From: a virus
Length of the DNA: 26,493 nt
Virus record (IMG/VR): IMGVR_UViG_3300009161_000192
Coordinates: 1-26,493 of that record
Direction: 5' to 3' (one strand)
Notes under the pieces: model-generated
Database searches by the model: none
What the model was told of the DNA's origin: nothing
The model's input: the letters and a program-made list of their open reading frames with translations, nothing else
Part shown: piece by piece, positions 13,195 to 20,002 of the stretch
Layout of the letters: each line of letters opens with the position of its first letter
Position numbering within the stretch: position 1 is the first letter of the stretch
Translations under genes and position numbers: made by a program

Positions 13195-13437
13195 ATGCAA
13201 AAGAAATGGTGTCTCCTTAAGGAGTCAGATGGCGCCCGCGGAGACAAAGGACGCAAGAAGATCTACGAAGTAATCGTAGATGGACCAATTGTTCGCACGA
13301 GCTGGGGAATGGCTGAAAAAACCAATCGCCAACAAGAAGTTAAAAACTTCTTTGATGAAGCTTATGCACGTCAGGCTGCATTCTTGAAAGTTCAAGAAAA
13401 AATCGACAAAGGCTACGAACTAGCCTACTCTGCATAA
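13195..13437 (+). CDS. WGR-domain-like protein
   Basis: An 80-aa protein. ATG 13195 follows the leader RBS; an upstream in-frame ATG at 13129 lies in the promoter. The order KIYEVIVDGPIV..SWGMAEKTN...EVKNFFDEAYARQAAFLKVQEKIDKGYELA follows the WGR domain, a small nucleic-acid-binding fold known from PARPs and MolR-like bacterial proteins. The signature reads WGM rather than WGR. A single-domain WGR protein would most simply bind DNA or RNA ends. Confidence 0.72.
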   Translation: MQKKWCLLKESDGARGDKGRKKIYEVIVDGPIVRTSWGMAEKTNRQQEVKNFFDEAYARQAAFLKVQEKIDKGYELAYSA

Positions 13438-13507
13438 AAAGTATTCCCACCTGAGTAAGTGCCAAAACTGCTCACCTAAAACCACAACTACAGTTAGGAT
13501 AGCTAAA

Positions 13508-13651
13508 ATGAATAAGTGTCTTACATGCGGTACACAGGAAAACATCGTCTACTCTGGTGTAGATTCACTCGTGCTTGGCGTAATGGATCAAATCGAAAAG
13601 ATCTGTTACCCCTGCGCAAACAGAAAAGCTCTTGCAACACAGACAAACTAA
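13508..13651 (+). CDS. Small zinc-ribbon protein
   Basis: A 47-aa protein with AGGA 8 nt before ATG 13508. Two knuckles, CLTC (4-7) and CYPC (33-36), separated by 25 residues, make a minimal zinc ribbon. Function unknown. Confidence 0.68.
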   Translation: MNKCLTCGTQENIVYSGVDSLVLGVMDQIEKICYPCANRKALATQTN

Positions 13652-13674
13652 GAATCATTCATTAAATAACTAAG

Positions 13675-13680
13675 TACAAT
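13675..13680 (+). promoter_or_regulatory. Possible -10 element
   Basis: TACAAT lies 25 nt before ATG 13705 in a 53-bp gap; it lacks the TG extension of the other promoters. Weak evidence. Confidence 0.3.
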
Positions 13681-13704
13681 TGTCTATGGGACCGGAGGTA
13701 CAGA

Positions 13705-13911
13705 ATGGAATCTACTGTGATTGAACAAACAGATGAGAAGATTACAGATGAGAAGAAGTACGAAATTTGGATTCCATGTGACTCGTGCAGAGTAGCTCGA
13801 GCAATGTGGCACATCAAAGGATCTATAGGTGAATTGTTCTTTTGCGGTCATCATAAGAATCTTTATGAATCAAGTATGACAGTATGGGCAAACGAGTACA
13901 TTCAACTGTAA
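13705..13911 (+). CDS. DUF7455-like zinc-binding protein
   Basis: A 68-aa protein with a canonical GGAGG before ATG 13705, unlike the GGAAGGA of most neighbours. The core CDSCRVARAMWHIKGSIGELFFCGHH (25-50) matches the small actinobacterial DUF7455 pattern: CxxC, then CGHH as the second zinc pair. Often found in actinobacteria and their phages. Function unknown. Confidence 0.75.
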   Translation: MESTVIEQTDEKITDEKKYEIWIPCDSCRVARAMWHIKGSIGELFFCGHHKNLYESSMTVWANEYIQL

Positions 13912-13915
13912 ACTA

Positions 13916-13924
13916 TGATATAAT
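13916..13924 (+). promoter_or_regulatory. Phage promoter (extended -10)
   Basis: TGATATAAT then AGTATTACC and ACGACGAAAGGA. GAGTAC at 13894-13899 may serve as a -35 with a 19-bp spacer. Confidence 0.83.
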
Positions 13925-13952
13925 AGTATTACCAACGACGAAAGGACATAAC

Positions 13953-14114
13953 ATGCACATCGAACTAGATGACAAAGAAATCGGAATGGTTCTTCGCGCA
14001 CTAGGTAAAGAAAAAACCTGGTACCAAGAAGGAGGATTTTACCGTCTCGCTCACATGACGTCAGACATTATGGTGCGTATCAAAGATGCAGCGCAAGAAA
14101 AGACAACAACGTGA
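13953..14114 (+). CDS. Small hypothetical protein
   Basis: A 53-aa protein. ATG 13953 follows ACGACGAAAGGA; the in-frame ATG at 13884 lies in the previous gene and is rejected. Acidic start (IELDDKEIGMVLRALG), then helices. It overlaps the next gene by GTGA. No family recognised. Confidence 0.68.
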   Translation: MHIELDDKEIGMVLRALGKEKTWYQEGGFYRLAHMTSDIMVRIKDAAQEKTTT

Positions 14115-14365
14115 TATGCGACAAATGCGGTCTAGTCACACTTGTAGACCAGAATTTTAATACATTCGATAATCTACTTACGCTTACCGCTTCAGGCGGA
14201 TACGGTGAATATGTAGACTCAGCATTTATCAAACCTGAAGACTTAGAGTTCAACCTTTGCCACAAGTGTGCGCATAGATTTATGAAAAGATTCCTTCACG
14301 TTAACACCACTCGCTGGCATCCACGCACAAAAGACAGATACTGCGATGGGTGGGTTTTCCAATGA
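14111..14365 (+). CDS. Zinc-binding small phage protein
   Basis: An 84-aa protein starting at GTG 14111 within the previous stop. CDKC (3-6) and CHKCAH (about 51-56) would form one zinc site around a conserved stretch (FNTFDNLLTLTASGGYGEYVDSAF) that I associate with actinophage small proteins. Overlaps the next start by ATGA. Confidence 0.72.
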   Translation: MICDKCGLVTLVDQNFNTFDNLLTLTASGGYGEYVDSAFIKPEDLEFNLCHKCAHRFMKRFLHVNTTRWHPRTKDRYCDGWVFQ

Positions 14366-14559
14366 GAGATGACTGTGTTGAATGCAGCATGACGCACGAA
14401 AAATGTACAGAGTCTATTGTGCAGACAGGCGTAGACTTATTCATCATGCAAAAAGCTTCTGAAATTCTCCCAGTAGAACACTCTGAAGTACTGAAAAGAA
14501 TTGTCCTAGAATGGAGAACGCATGCTCTTCCAAAATGCAGTCCTCTATCAATTGACTAA
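14362..14559 (+). CDS. Small Cys-containing protein
   Basis: A 65-aa protein. ATG 14362 is preferred over GTG 14350 because it forms the ATGA overlap seen throughout this unit. CVEC (5-8) and Cys 14 lie near the start, and the rest looks helical. No family recognised. Confidence 0.65.
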   Translation: MRDDCVECSMTHEKCTESIVQTGVDLFIMQKASEILPVEHSEVLKRIVLEWRTHALPKCSPLSID

Positions 14560-14574
14560 GGAGAACTAGAAAAA

Positions 14575-15150
14575 ATGGCAAAGATAATTAAACCAGTGTA
14601 CCACGAGCAAAAACTACCAGTAAATGCTAGCGACAAGCTTAGAGAAATAACTGATAAAGAAACTCGTGCAGCATACATTGCGGTTCTTCGTATGGAAAGA
14701 TGGACGCTACAAAGCATTGCCTCCGCATGCGGACTTACTCGTGAGCGAGTTCGACAACTGCAAGCCGAGGCCAGACCATCAAAAGTACTTAGCATCCTGG
14801 GAATGCCAAATCAATTCCCAGTACCAGAGATCCCGACAAGGGAAGTTGAAGTAAAAGATCCACCTGTGTACATTGAACCTTCATCTCAAGCACTGAGTCG
14901 TTTACTAGAGCTTCAGCCTCTTGCACAGCAAGTACGATACGACCATCCTCAGTATCGAAAAGAAGCAGAAGAGTACACGTCTCTTCTCAACTACGTTCAT
15001 ACCGTAGAGAAAGTTACGCTGTACCGTCTTGCAAAGAGACTCGGAGTAACTCATGGCGCTCTACGTTTCCGTCTTGCTCGTTACGGGTATATGAAACATG
15101 CAGGAAAAAGTTCTTGCTATACGCCAATCAAAGAAAAGAATCGAGTTTAA
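14575..15150 (+). CDS. Protein with two HTH motifs, N-terminal one sigma-region-4-like
   Basis: A 191-aa protein with GGAG 11 nt upstream. Residues 43-63 (WTLQSIASACGLTRERVRQLQ) look like the region 4 helix-turn-helix of sigma factors. A second HTH at about 147-168 (TLYRLAKRLGVTHGALRFRL) is AsnC/MerR-like. The linker contains LSRLLELQPLAQQVR, which recurs in similar form in the protein at 24289 (RIARLSPLARRYR). The two appear to be paralogues with the same three-part layout. Likely a transcription regulator; a role in choosing promoters is speculative. Confidence 0.8.
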   Translation: MAKIIKPVYHEQKLPVNASDKLREITDKETRAAYIAVLRMERWTLQSIASACGLTRERVRQLQAEARPSKVLSILGMPNQFPVPEIPTREVEVKDPPVYIEPSSQALSRLLELQPLAQQVRYDHPQYRKEAEEYTSLLNYVHTVEKVTLYRLAKRLGVTHGALRFRLARYGYMKHAGKSSCYTPIKEKNRV

Positions 15151-15165
15151 TCATGGCGCTCTACG
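15051..15165 (+). repeat. 15-bp direct repeat exactly 100 bp apart
   Basis: TCATGGCGCTCTACG occurs at 15051-15065 inside the HTH gene and at 15151-15165 across the start of the next gene. The reading frames differ in meaning (HGAL versus the start MALYD). It could be a trace of slippage or recombination, or chance. Confidence 0.5.
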
Positions 15166-15326
15166 ATTTGGTAAACGTATTCAATAGCTCTAACAAATGG
15201 CTCGGTCAGTTCATGGACGAGGCGACTGCAAAAGAGTGGTTAAAGAAACAAGGATATGATATCTCTGAACACGAAATAAGTAAGAGACACAGTCCAAACT
15301 TTAAAGGAGTAGCAAATGTCGATTGA
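15153..15326 (+). CDS. Small hypothetical protein
   Basis: A 57-aa protein. ATG 15153 is preferred to TTG 15114, which lies in the previous gene. It has a beta start (YDLVNVFNSSNKWLGQF), a helix (DEATAKEWLKKQG) and an end, a layout typical of small phage adaptor-like proteins. No family recognised. Overlaps the next gene by 11 nt. Confidence 0.65.
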   Translation: MALYDLVNVFNSSNKWLGQFMDEATAKEWLKKQGYDISEHEISKRHSPNFKGVANVD

Positions 15327-15603
15327 TCCACATAAAATAGAAATTATTGATGTAGAACATCATCGTAATGGAGTCGCAGGTGCTCCTTTCAAAGTAGCGC
15401 TAATCGATGATGCGAATACATCTGACGTGAAACTAGTCATCATGTTTGAAGCTGAAGGGCACACTGCCGTCCTGAGTCTAGATAAGCTTATAGAGGAAGA
15501 CATCTCGTTCGGGTCTAACTCCTGGCGCGGTGATGTATACGAAGATGCCCTTCGAAGTGATCTATGGGAAGATGACTCTGACGATGACGATGAGCTAGCT
15601 TAG
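15316..15603 (+). CDS. Small phage protein with acidic tail
   Basis: A 95-aa protein with AAAGGAG before ATG 15316. The core (RNGVAGAPFKVALIDD... then FGSNSWRGDVYEDAL) is a pattern I associate with a conserved actinophage protein family of unknown function. It ends in an acidic stretch (WEDDSDDDDELA) that may contact basic partners. Confidence 0.72.
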   Translation: MSIDPHKIEIIDVEHHRNGVAGAPFKVALIDDANTSDVKLVIMFEAEGHTAVLSLDKLIEEDISFGSNSWRGDVYEDALRSDLWEDDSDDDDELA

Positions 15604-15646
15604 GACAAAACGGACATATAGTACATTTTACTTTCTCTGTACTTTA

Positions 15647-15655
15647 TGATATAAT
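15647..15655 (+). promoter_or_regulatory. Phage promoter (extended -10)
   Basis: TGATATAAT then AGTACTAAG and a leader with ACGACGAAAGGA. CTGTACTTTA just upstream recalls the -35 region of the 10575 and 12911 promoters but with shorter spacing. Confidence 0.85.
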
Positions 15656-15691
15656 AGTACTAAGAAAACGAAAACGACGAAAGGAACGGAA

Positions 15692-16021
15692 ATGGACACA
15701 GAGACTCTTATTGCTCAAATTGAGGCAGGAGCTTTTGATTCTTCATTAGGCAAGGTAAAAGCTGCCATAGATTTACGTATGAGTGCTTCTCGTAAGACTC
15801 GTACATTAAATGATTATCATGTTGGAGAAAAGGTAGTATTTAACGAACTTACCGCTACTCGTTACATGGTTGGTCAACAAGCAACTATTGTTAGTAAGAA
15901 GTTGAAGAAGGTTGTAGTTCGACTAGAAACTCCTAAAGGAAGATTCGCGCATACTCGTTTAGACGGAGAAGTCCAGTCTGCTCTTGTAACTGCGCCAATC
16001 GAGATACTTGACCTAGTATAA
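15692..16021 (+). CDS. Hypothetical phage protein, possible SH3-like fold
   Basis: A 109-aa protein in a single-gene unit. N-terminal helical part (LIAQIEAGAFDSSLGKVKAAIDLRMSA), then a beta-rich basic part (VGEKVVFNELT..RYMVGQQATIVSKKLKKVVVRL) that reads like a small SH3/KOW-type barrel. Such domains bind RNA or proteins. No specific family can be named. Confidence 0.7.
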   Translation: MDTETLIAQIEAGAFDSSLGKVKAAIDLRMSASRKTRTLNDYHVGEKVVFNELTATRYMVGQQATIVSKKLKKVVVRLETPKGRFAHTRLDGEVQSALVTAPIEILDLV

Positions 16022-16068
16022 GGGTTACTAACCCGGGCGCATAGGATATAGTTTCCTTAACGCCCGGG
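16022..16068 (+). promoter_or_regulatory. Two overlapping hairpins before the proteasome-like gene
   Basis: GGGTT-ACT-AACCC (16022-16034) shares its CCC with the longer stem CCCGGGCG/CGCCCGGG (16032-16039/16061-16068), whose loop contains AGGA/TCCT. Only one can form fully. The long stem may be the terminator of the 15647 unit or a read-through switch for the gene at 16096, which has no promoter of its own. Confidence 0.55.
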
Positions 16069-16095
16069 AAGTACCACTTTTGTTGGAGGAAGATC

Positions 16096-16668
16096 TTGAC
16101 TACTCTTGTCGCAATTCAAGGTGACGGTTGGACAGCTATCGCATGTGATTCTCGTTCTTCAGGAGAAGGCGGACGCATGCTTGAAATGGCAACGCATAAA
16201 GTTGTAGAAAACAATGGAGTTCTTATTGCTGGAGCTGGCTCGGGTCGCGGTTCTAACATTATGCAATTCGGTTTAGTAGCTCCACGCCCAACAGCTGCAC
16301 AGAAAAAAGATCTAGACTCTTTTGTTACAAAAATATTTATACCAGAGATGCGAGCAAAGTTTATCGAAGCTGGCTACGATATGAAAGAAGACGGCGAGTC
16401 CGCTGCGCATGACTCTGAGTTCATCATATCAATATGCGGAGTTCTATATCCAATATACGAAGATTACTCATGGGACAGAGAAGAACGCAACATATATTAT
16501 GCTGGAAGTGGTTCAGATTTAGCGATAGGCGCATTAGAAGCTCTAAACTACTCTAAGTGTAAAACTCCAGAAGCTGCAGAGAAGCTTTTGCGGCGCGCTG
16601 TAGAAATTGCAGTTAAGCACGACATCTACTCCGGTGGAACCGTTCATACTTTTGTTCAAGAAGCTTGA
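16096..16668 (+). CDS. Proteasome beta/HslV-like Ntn hydrolase
   Basis: A 190-aa protein starting at TTG 16096 behind GGAGGA. Removing Met1 exposes Thr2, the expected nucleophile (TTLVAIQGDGWTAIACD). The Asp (D18) in ACDSR and Lys35 (HKV) sit near the positions of D17 and K33 in proteasome beta subunits, and AGSGSDLAIGALEAL matches the conserved helix start of HslV and beta subunits. Known members assemble into rings with a AAA+ unfoldase. There is no HslU or Mpa gene here, and the only AAA+ in the window is MoxR. Size is normal for HslV. It could work with a host unfoldase or act as a self-processing Ntn hydrolase. Confidence 0.85.
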   Translation: MTTLVAIQGDGWTAIACDSRSSGEGGRMLEMATHKVVENNGVLIAGAGSGRGSNIMQFGLVAPRPTAAQKKDLDSFVTKIFIPEMRAKFIEAGYDMKEDGESAAHDSEFIISICGVLYPIYEDYSWDREERNIYYAGSGSDLAIGALEALNYSKCKTPEAAEKLLRRAVEIAVKHDIYSGGTVHTFVQEA

Positions 16669-16691
16669 TGGTTTCTATAGCTGCATCTACC

Positions 16692-16700
16692 TGATATAAT
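16692..16700 (+). promoter_or_regulatory. Phage promoter (extended -10)
   Basis: TGATATAAT then AGACCTA and a leader with ACGAAAGGAC. It drives the three-gene unit ending at 18433. Confidence 0.83.
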
Positions 16701-16735
16701 AGACCTATAAAGAACAAATGACGAAAGGACGCAAC

Positions 16736-16960
16736 ATGGCACTAACAGATGAGACATACCTCATAGAAACACAAGCGTGTTCCTGGTGCGGTAAAAATGG
16801 AGTCGTTGAAGTTCCAGCAGTTGGATTTCTTGCACGTCAACTAGGTGCACTTATTCAAGAAGCTTACCCAGACTTAAGCGCACCTTTGCGTGAACAACTA
16901 AAGACTGGGTATCACCCAGAGTGCTGGACAGAAATGTTTGGTACCGAAGAAAACGAATAA
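16736..16960 (+). CDS. Small zinc-binding protein
   Basis: A 74-aa protein. ATG 16736 follows the RBS; ATG 16718 lies upstream of it. CSWC (15-18) with HPEC (61-64) form a zinc site that brackets a helical middle. First gene of the phosphatase-deacetylase unit, and its stop overlaps the next start. Function unknown. Confidence 0.72.
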   Translation: MALTDETYLIETQACSWCGKNGVVEVPAVGFLARQLGALIQEAYPDLSAPLREQLKTGYHPECWTEMFGTEENE

Positions 16961-17523
16961 TGACTATAGATAAAAGAGGAAAAATGACAAACAACGTAGA
17001 GACAAATACAGAAGCATACGCACCTGACTATAGCATTTCAGATTGGGATTTCCCTCTCTGGAGTGAGATTCTGCCAAGACTATGGGTCGGTGGCACAGAC
17101 GATGACGACACTCTAGAATTTAGAACACATCTAGATCAAGATAGAAACATAACTAAAGATGACTTTGATACGGTCATCACCTTGTACGCTTGGGCACGAC
17201 CAACAGACTGGTTAGTCGAAGAACTTCGTTATGGTTTCTATGATTCAGAAATTTCTCACATCGATATGCCAACGCTAATCAACGCTGTCAATCACGCGTA
17301 CGACGCTTGGGTATCTGGTAAGCGTGTTCTTATTCGTTGTCAAGCTGGGTTAAACCGTTCCGGTCTAACTGCAACGCTTGTTCTTATGCAAGCCGGATTT
17401 ACTGCTAAAGATGCTATAGCGCTTCTCCGTGCAAAAAGAACTCATCATGTTCTCTGTAACGAGCAATTCGAAACGTTTCTTCTAGCTCTTGATGTTGCTA
17501 AGGAGATTAATGAAAAAGAATAA
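16960..17523 (+). CDS. Dual-specificity protein phosphatase
   Basis: A 187-aa protein. The signature loop IRCQAGLNRSG (125-135) gives C127 as nucleophile and R133 as phosphate-binding Arg in the CX5R motif; an IRC start in place of the usual VHC is a small deviation. The general-acid Asp is probably in the HIDMP loop (D102). LWVGG at 41-45 is the typical N-terminal strand of small DSPs. It should dephosphorylate Ser/Thr/Tyr on proteins, or possibly RNA 5' ends or nucleotides. Start taken from the TAATG overlap; ATG 16984 is possible. Coupled to the deacetylase gene. Confidence 0.87.
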   Translation: MTIDKRGKMTNNVETNTEAYAPDYSISDWDFPLWSEILPRLWVGGTDDDDTLEFRTHLDQDRNITKDDFDTVITLYAWARPTDWLVEELRYGFYDSEISHIDMPTLINAVNHAYDAWVSGKRVLIRCQAGLNRSGLTATLVLMQAGFTAKDAIALLRAKRTHHVLCNEQFETFLLALDVAKEINEKE

Positions 17524-18433
17524 GTTACATATTGCGTACGATGACGTCTACTTAAAGTGGAAGCTAGGGCACACTGATAGCAGTCACCCTACTAACCCAA
17601 TTCGTGCAAAGATAGCTACAGAAATGCTATCAACTGAGTTTGATGTAGAAATACTAACTCCTAATGCTACAGTCATTGATCGTGACAGACTTGGTCTTGT
17701 GCACAGTAGCAGTTACATATCTGAAGTACTTGACGATGGCTGCAGTAGCGAGTGGTTCCCTGACAGCATAGAAAAAGGACAAGTAGCTTTAGAAATGTTT
17801 GCGGGCACAGCTCGCTGTGCTGAAAAGATTGTTTCAGGAGAAGCTACCATAGCTTTCAATCCGCAAGGAGCAAAACACCACGCGCAGCGAAAAAACAGTT
17901 CTGGTTTCTGTGTGTTCAACGACATGGCATGGGCAGCTCTTGATTTTAATGCACGCGGATACAAAGTTATGTACATAGACTGGGATGCGCATCACGGAGA
18001 TGGAGTAGAAAACATTTTGCGTGACCACTACGACATTATTACTGCCAGCATTCATGACTCTGTTATTTTTCCAGGCACAGGGCTAAACGGGCACTCGCCT
18101 GACGAAGGAGTCTACAACTGGGCGTTAGACCCAGCAAGTGATGACAAAGCTTTTGCATCAGCGATGATTGAAATAGAAGCTCTTGCTGACAAAGTAAAAC
18201 CAGACATCGTCTTGCTAGCTACAGGAGCTGACGCGCATATTACTGATCCATTATCCACTCTTATGTTCGATTATCCAGGATACACGCATGCGGCTGAAGC
18301 AGTAGCAAGAATCGCAAATAAGTATTCTCAAGGTAGAGTTCTTATCGGCGGCGCTGGAGGGTACCAACCTTTTGACCATACTCCTAAAATTTGGGCAACT
18401 GTTGTTTCGCAGATCTATCGCAATGTGTTATAA
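17510..18433 (+). CDS. Histone deacetylase-family amidohydrolase
   Basis: A 307-aa protein with AAGGAG before ATG 17510, overlapping the phosphatase by 14 nt. It has the full HDAC/acetylpolyamine amidohydrolase motif set: HH at 123-124 with GFCVFND, the zinc ligands D159 and H161 in DWDAHHGDG, D241 in GADAHITDPL, and GGY (Y285) near the end. It should hydrolyse acetyl-lysine or acetylated polyamines. In bacteria the family includes protein deacetylases such as AcuC and polyamine deacetylases; the substrate cannot be chosen from sequence. Paired with a phosphatase, it could reset host protein modifications. Confidence 0.9.
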   Translation: MKKNKLHIAYDDVYLKWKLGHTDSSHPTNPIRAKIATEMLSTEFDVEILTPNATVIDRDRLGLVHSSSYISEVLDDGCSSEWFPDSIEKGQVALEMFAGTARCAEKIVSGEATIAFNPQGAKHHAQRKNSSGFCVFNDMAWAALDFNARGYKVMYIDWDAHHGDGVENILRDHYDIITASIHDSVIFPGTGLNGHSPDEGVYNWALDPASDDKAFASAMIEIEALADKVKPDIVLLATGADAHITDPLSTLMFDYPGYTHAAEAVARIANKYSQGRVLIGGAGGYQPFDHTPKIWATVVSQIYRNVL

Positions 18434-18434
18434 T
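18426..18434 (+). promoter_or_regulatory. Phage-type promoter over a stop codon
   Basis: TGTTATAAT overlaps the end of the deacetylase gene. The ATACTAGGT after it also occurs after the promoter of the noncoding unit at 12599. No RBS or gene follows before the terminator. Confidence 0.6.
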
Positions 18435-18439
18435 TACTT

Positions 18440-18563
18440 ATACTAGGTAAGGTTCCCGTTCGTTTCCTATACCTAAGGTCTCTCGATGTACTCCAATCCA
18501 TCGATAGTAGACACCTTTCGAGGGGGGAAAGCTAGGTGTTTCTGCACCTAGCTTTTCTTTTTT
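18440..18563 (+). ncRNA. Small noncoding RNA or terminase leader with attenuator
   Basis: A 124-nt segment with no gene between a promoter and a strong terminator. AGGTAAGG/CCTATACCT (18445-18452/18466-18474, one bulge) and TCGATG/CATCGA (18483-18488/18499-18504) form two hairpins. ACACCT (18511-18516) can pair with AGGTGT (18534-18539), which would break the terminator stem. It is either a small RNA or a leader that controls read-through to the terminase gene. Confidence 0.6.
18528..18563 (+). terminator. Strong rho-independent terminator
   Basis: AAAGCTAGGTG (18528-18538) and CACCTAGCTTT (18545-18555) form a perfect 11-bp stem with a 6-nt loop, then TTTTCTTTTTT. Confidence 0.92.
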
Positions 18564-18567
18564 AATG

Positions 18568-18579
18568 TACTATGTACAC
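18568..18579 (+). promoter_or_regulatory. Promoter for leaderless terminase mRNA
   Basis: TACTAT (18568-18573), six bases, then ATG 18580. No Shine-Dalgarno sequence is present because the terminator T-run is directly upstream. Confidence 0.5.
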
Positions 18580-19974
18580 ATGGGCAAAAGCGTAATGGAA
18601 CAACTAGCACTTCTTCCAGAGGAAGAGCGTAACCAAATCCTAGCTGGGTTTGATATGGAGCAGCTCATATGGGACTGGACCGTGTGGGGAAGACCCGAAC
18701 AACAGACTCCTAAAGGAGAATGGTCTATATGGATGTACCTAGCTGGTCGCGGAGCTGGTAAAACAAGAGCTGCTGCCGAATGGGTTAGAGAAGAAGCTAA
18801 GCACACTACGACAGGACAACGCCGCTTTGCTTTAGTAGCTCGTACAGCAGCTGACGTACGTGACGTTATCGTTGAAGGTGAATCAGGAATTATTAACATA
18901 ACGCCACCTAGTGAGCGTCCTTTGTACGAACCGTCAAAGCGACGACTGACTTGGCCCAACGGCAATACGGCAACATGCTTCACAGCTGACGAACCAGACT
19001 CCCTTCGTGGACCCCAGTTCACTCACGCTTGGGGAGACGAGGTAGCTGCTTGGAGACAAACTCCTGATGCGGCTGGTATGACTGCGTTCGACAACCTTCG
19101 TGTTGGTACGCGTCTTGGTAACAATCCAAAGATAATGATTACTACTACTCCAAAACGAGTTCCATTACTTTATTCTCTTTTAGCTGAGGCTGATAAAACT
19201 GGAAGAGTAGTTGTTACACGCGGATCAACACTTGACAACTCAGGTAACCTTTCACAGTCATACCTCGATGCTATACTAGGAGTATACGAAGGAACTAGGC
19301 TCGCATCACAAGAGTTGTTTGGAGAAATGCTTTCAGATGTAGAAGGAGCGTTATGGACAATAGAGCTTATCGAAAAGGGAAGGCAAATGTCCATGCCATT
19401 AGGCGTTCCTCTCCGTGTAGTAGGCGTAGATCCTTCAGTTGCGGAGAACCCAAAGGACGAATGCGGAATAATCGTATGTGCTTCTACTGGTGACCGTGAC
19501 CTATACAAGAGACAAAGCTGGGTGCTTGAGGACGCAACCGTTCACGGCTCTCCAGATGTGTGGGCAAACAAGGTAGTTCAAATGGCCCGCAAGTGGGGAT
19601 GTCCAGTAGTGGCTGAAGTGAACCAAGGTGGCGCACTAGTTCGTAACGCCATTAACACCATTGACCCGTCAGTTACCGTCCTTGAGGTCCATTCTAAGTA
19701 TGGTAAAGCTCTTAGAGCAGAGCCTATAACATTGGCTTACGAACAGAGTCGCGTGCACCACGTTGGGTATTTAGGGGACCTCGAGTCGCAAATGACCTCT
19801 TGGATTCCTGGAGAAGGTAAGTCGCCGGATAGGGTGGACGCGTTAGTTCACGCGCTTACGGCCTTGCTGATCAAGCCTCCTGCGGGTTTCGTTGGGGGTC
19901 GAATCACAGCAAAGTCCCCGGCTCAAAGGAAAATGCCTAGCTTTAGAGGTGGAAAAACATATAGGGTTAGATAG
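18580..19974 (+). CDS. Terminase large subunit
   Basis: A 464-aa protein, the DNA-packaging motor. The ATPase has Walker A GRGAGKT (56-62), Walker B ending in WGDE (151-154) and the coupling motif TTTP (188-191). The RNase H-like nuclease has D284 (VGVDPS), E346 (VVAEVNQGG) and the late Asp pair in PDRVDALVH (D417/D420). Length is normal for a short siphovirus-type TerL. ATG 18580 is preferred for the leaderless layout; ATG 18565 in the terminator T-run and ATG 18595 are alternatives. The portal starts only 5.5 kb downstream, separated by small genes and the lysis genes, an unusual order. Confidence 0.95.
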   Translation: MGKSVMEQLALLPEEERNQILAGFDMEQLIWDWTVWGRPEQQTPKGEWSIWMYLAGRGAGKTRAAAEWVREEAKHTTTGQRRFALVARTAADVRDVIVEGESGIINITPPSERPLYEPSKRRLTWPNGNTATCFTADEPDSLRGPQFTHAWGDEVAAWRQTPDAAGMTAFDNLRVGTRLGNNPKIMITTTPKRVPLLYSLLAEADKTGRVVVTRGSTLDNSGNLSQSYLDAILGVYEGTRLASQELFGEMLSDVEGALWTIELIEKGRQMSMPLGVPLRVVGVDPSVAENPKDECGIIVCASTGDRDLYKRQSWVLEDATVHGSPDVWANKVVQMARKWGCPVVAEVNQGGALVRNAINTIDPSVTVLEVHSKYGKALRAEPITLAYEQSRVHHVGYLGDLESQMTSWIPGEGKSPDRVDALVHALTALLIKPPAGFVGGRITAKSPAQRKMPSFRGGKTYRVR

Positions 19975-19993
19975 TACATTTTCCTGATATACC

Positions 19994-20002
19994 TGATATA
20001 AT
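19994..20002 (+). promoter_or_regulatory. Phage promoter (extended -10)
   Basis: TGATATAAT then TAACCTATCACC and a leader with ACGACGGAAGGA. A partial copy (TGATATACC) lies just before it. Confidence 0.83.

Noticed and set aside
18570-19022. 150-codon open frame on the - strand opposite terminase
   Set aside because: The + strand carries clear terminase motifs here; the minus frame has no family resemblance or start signals.
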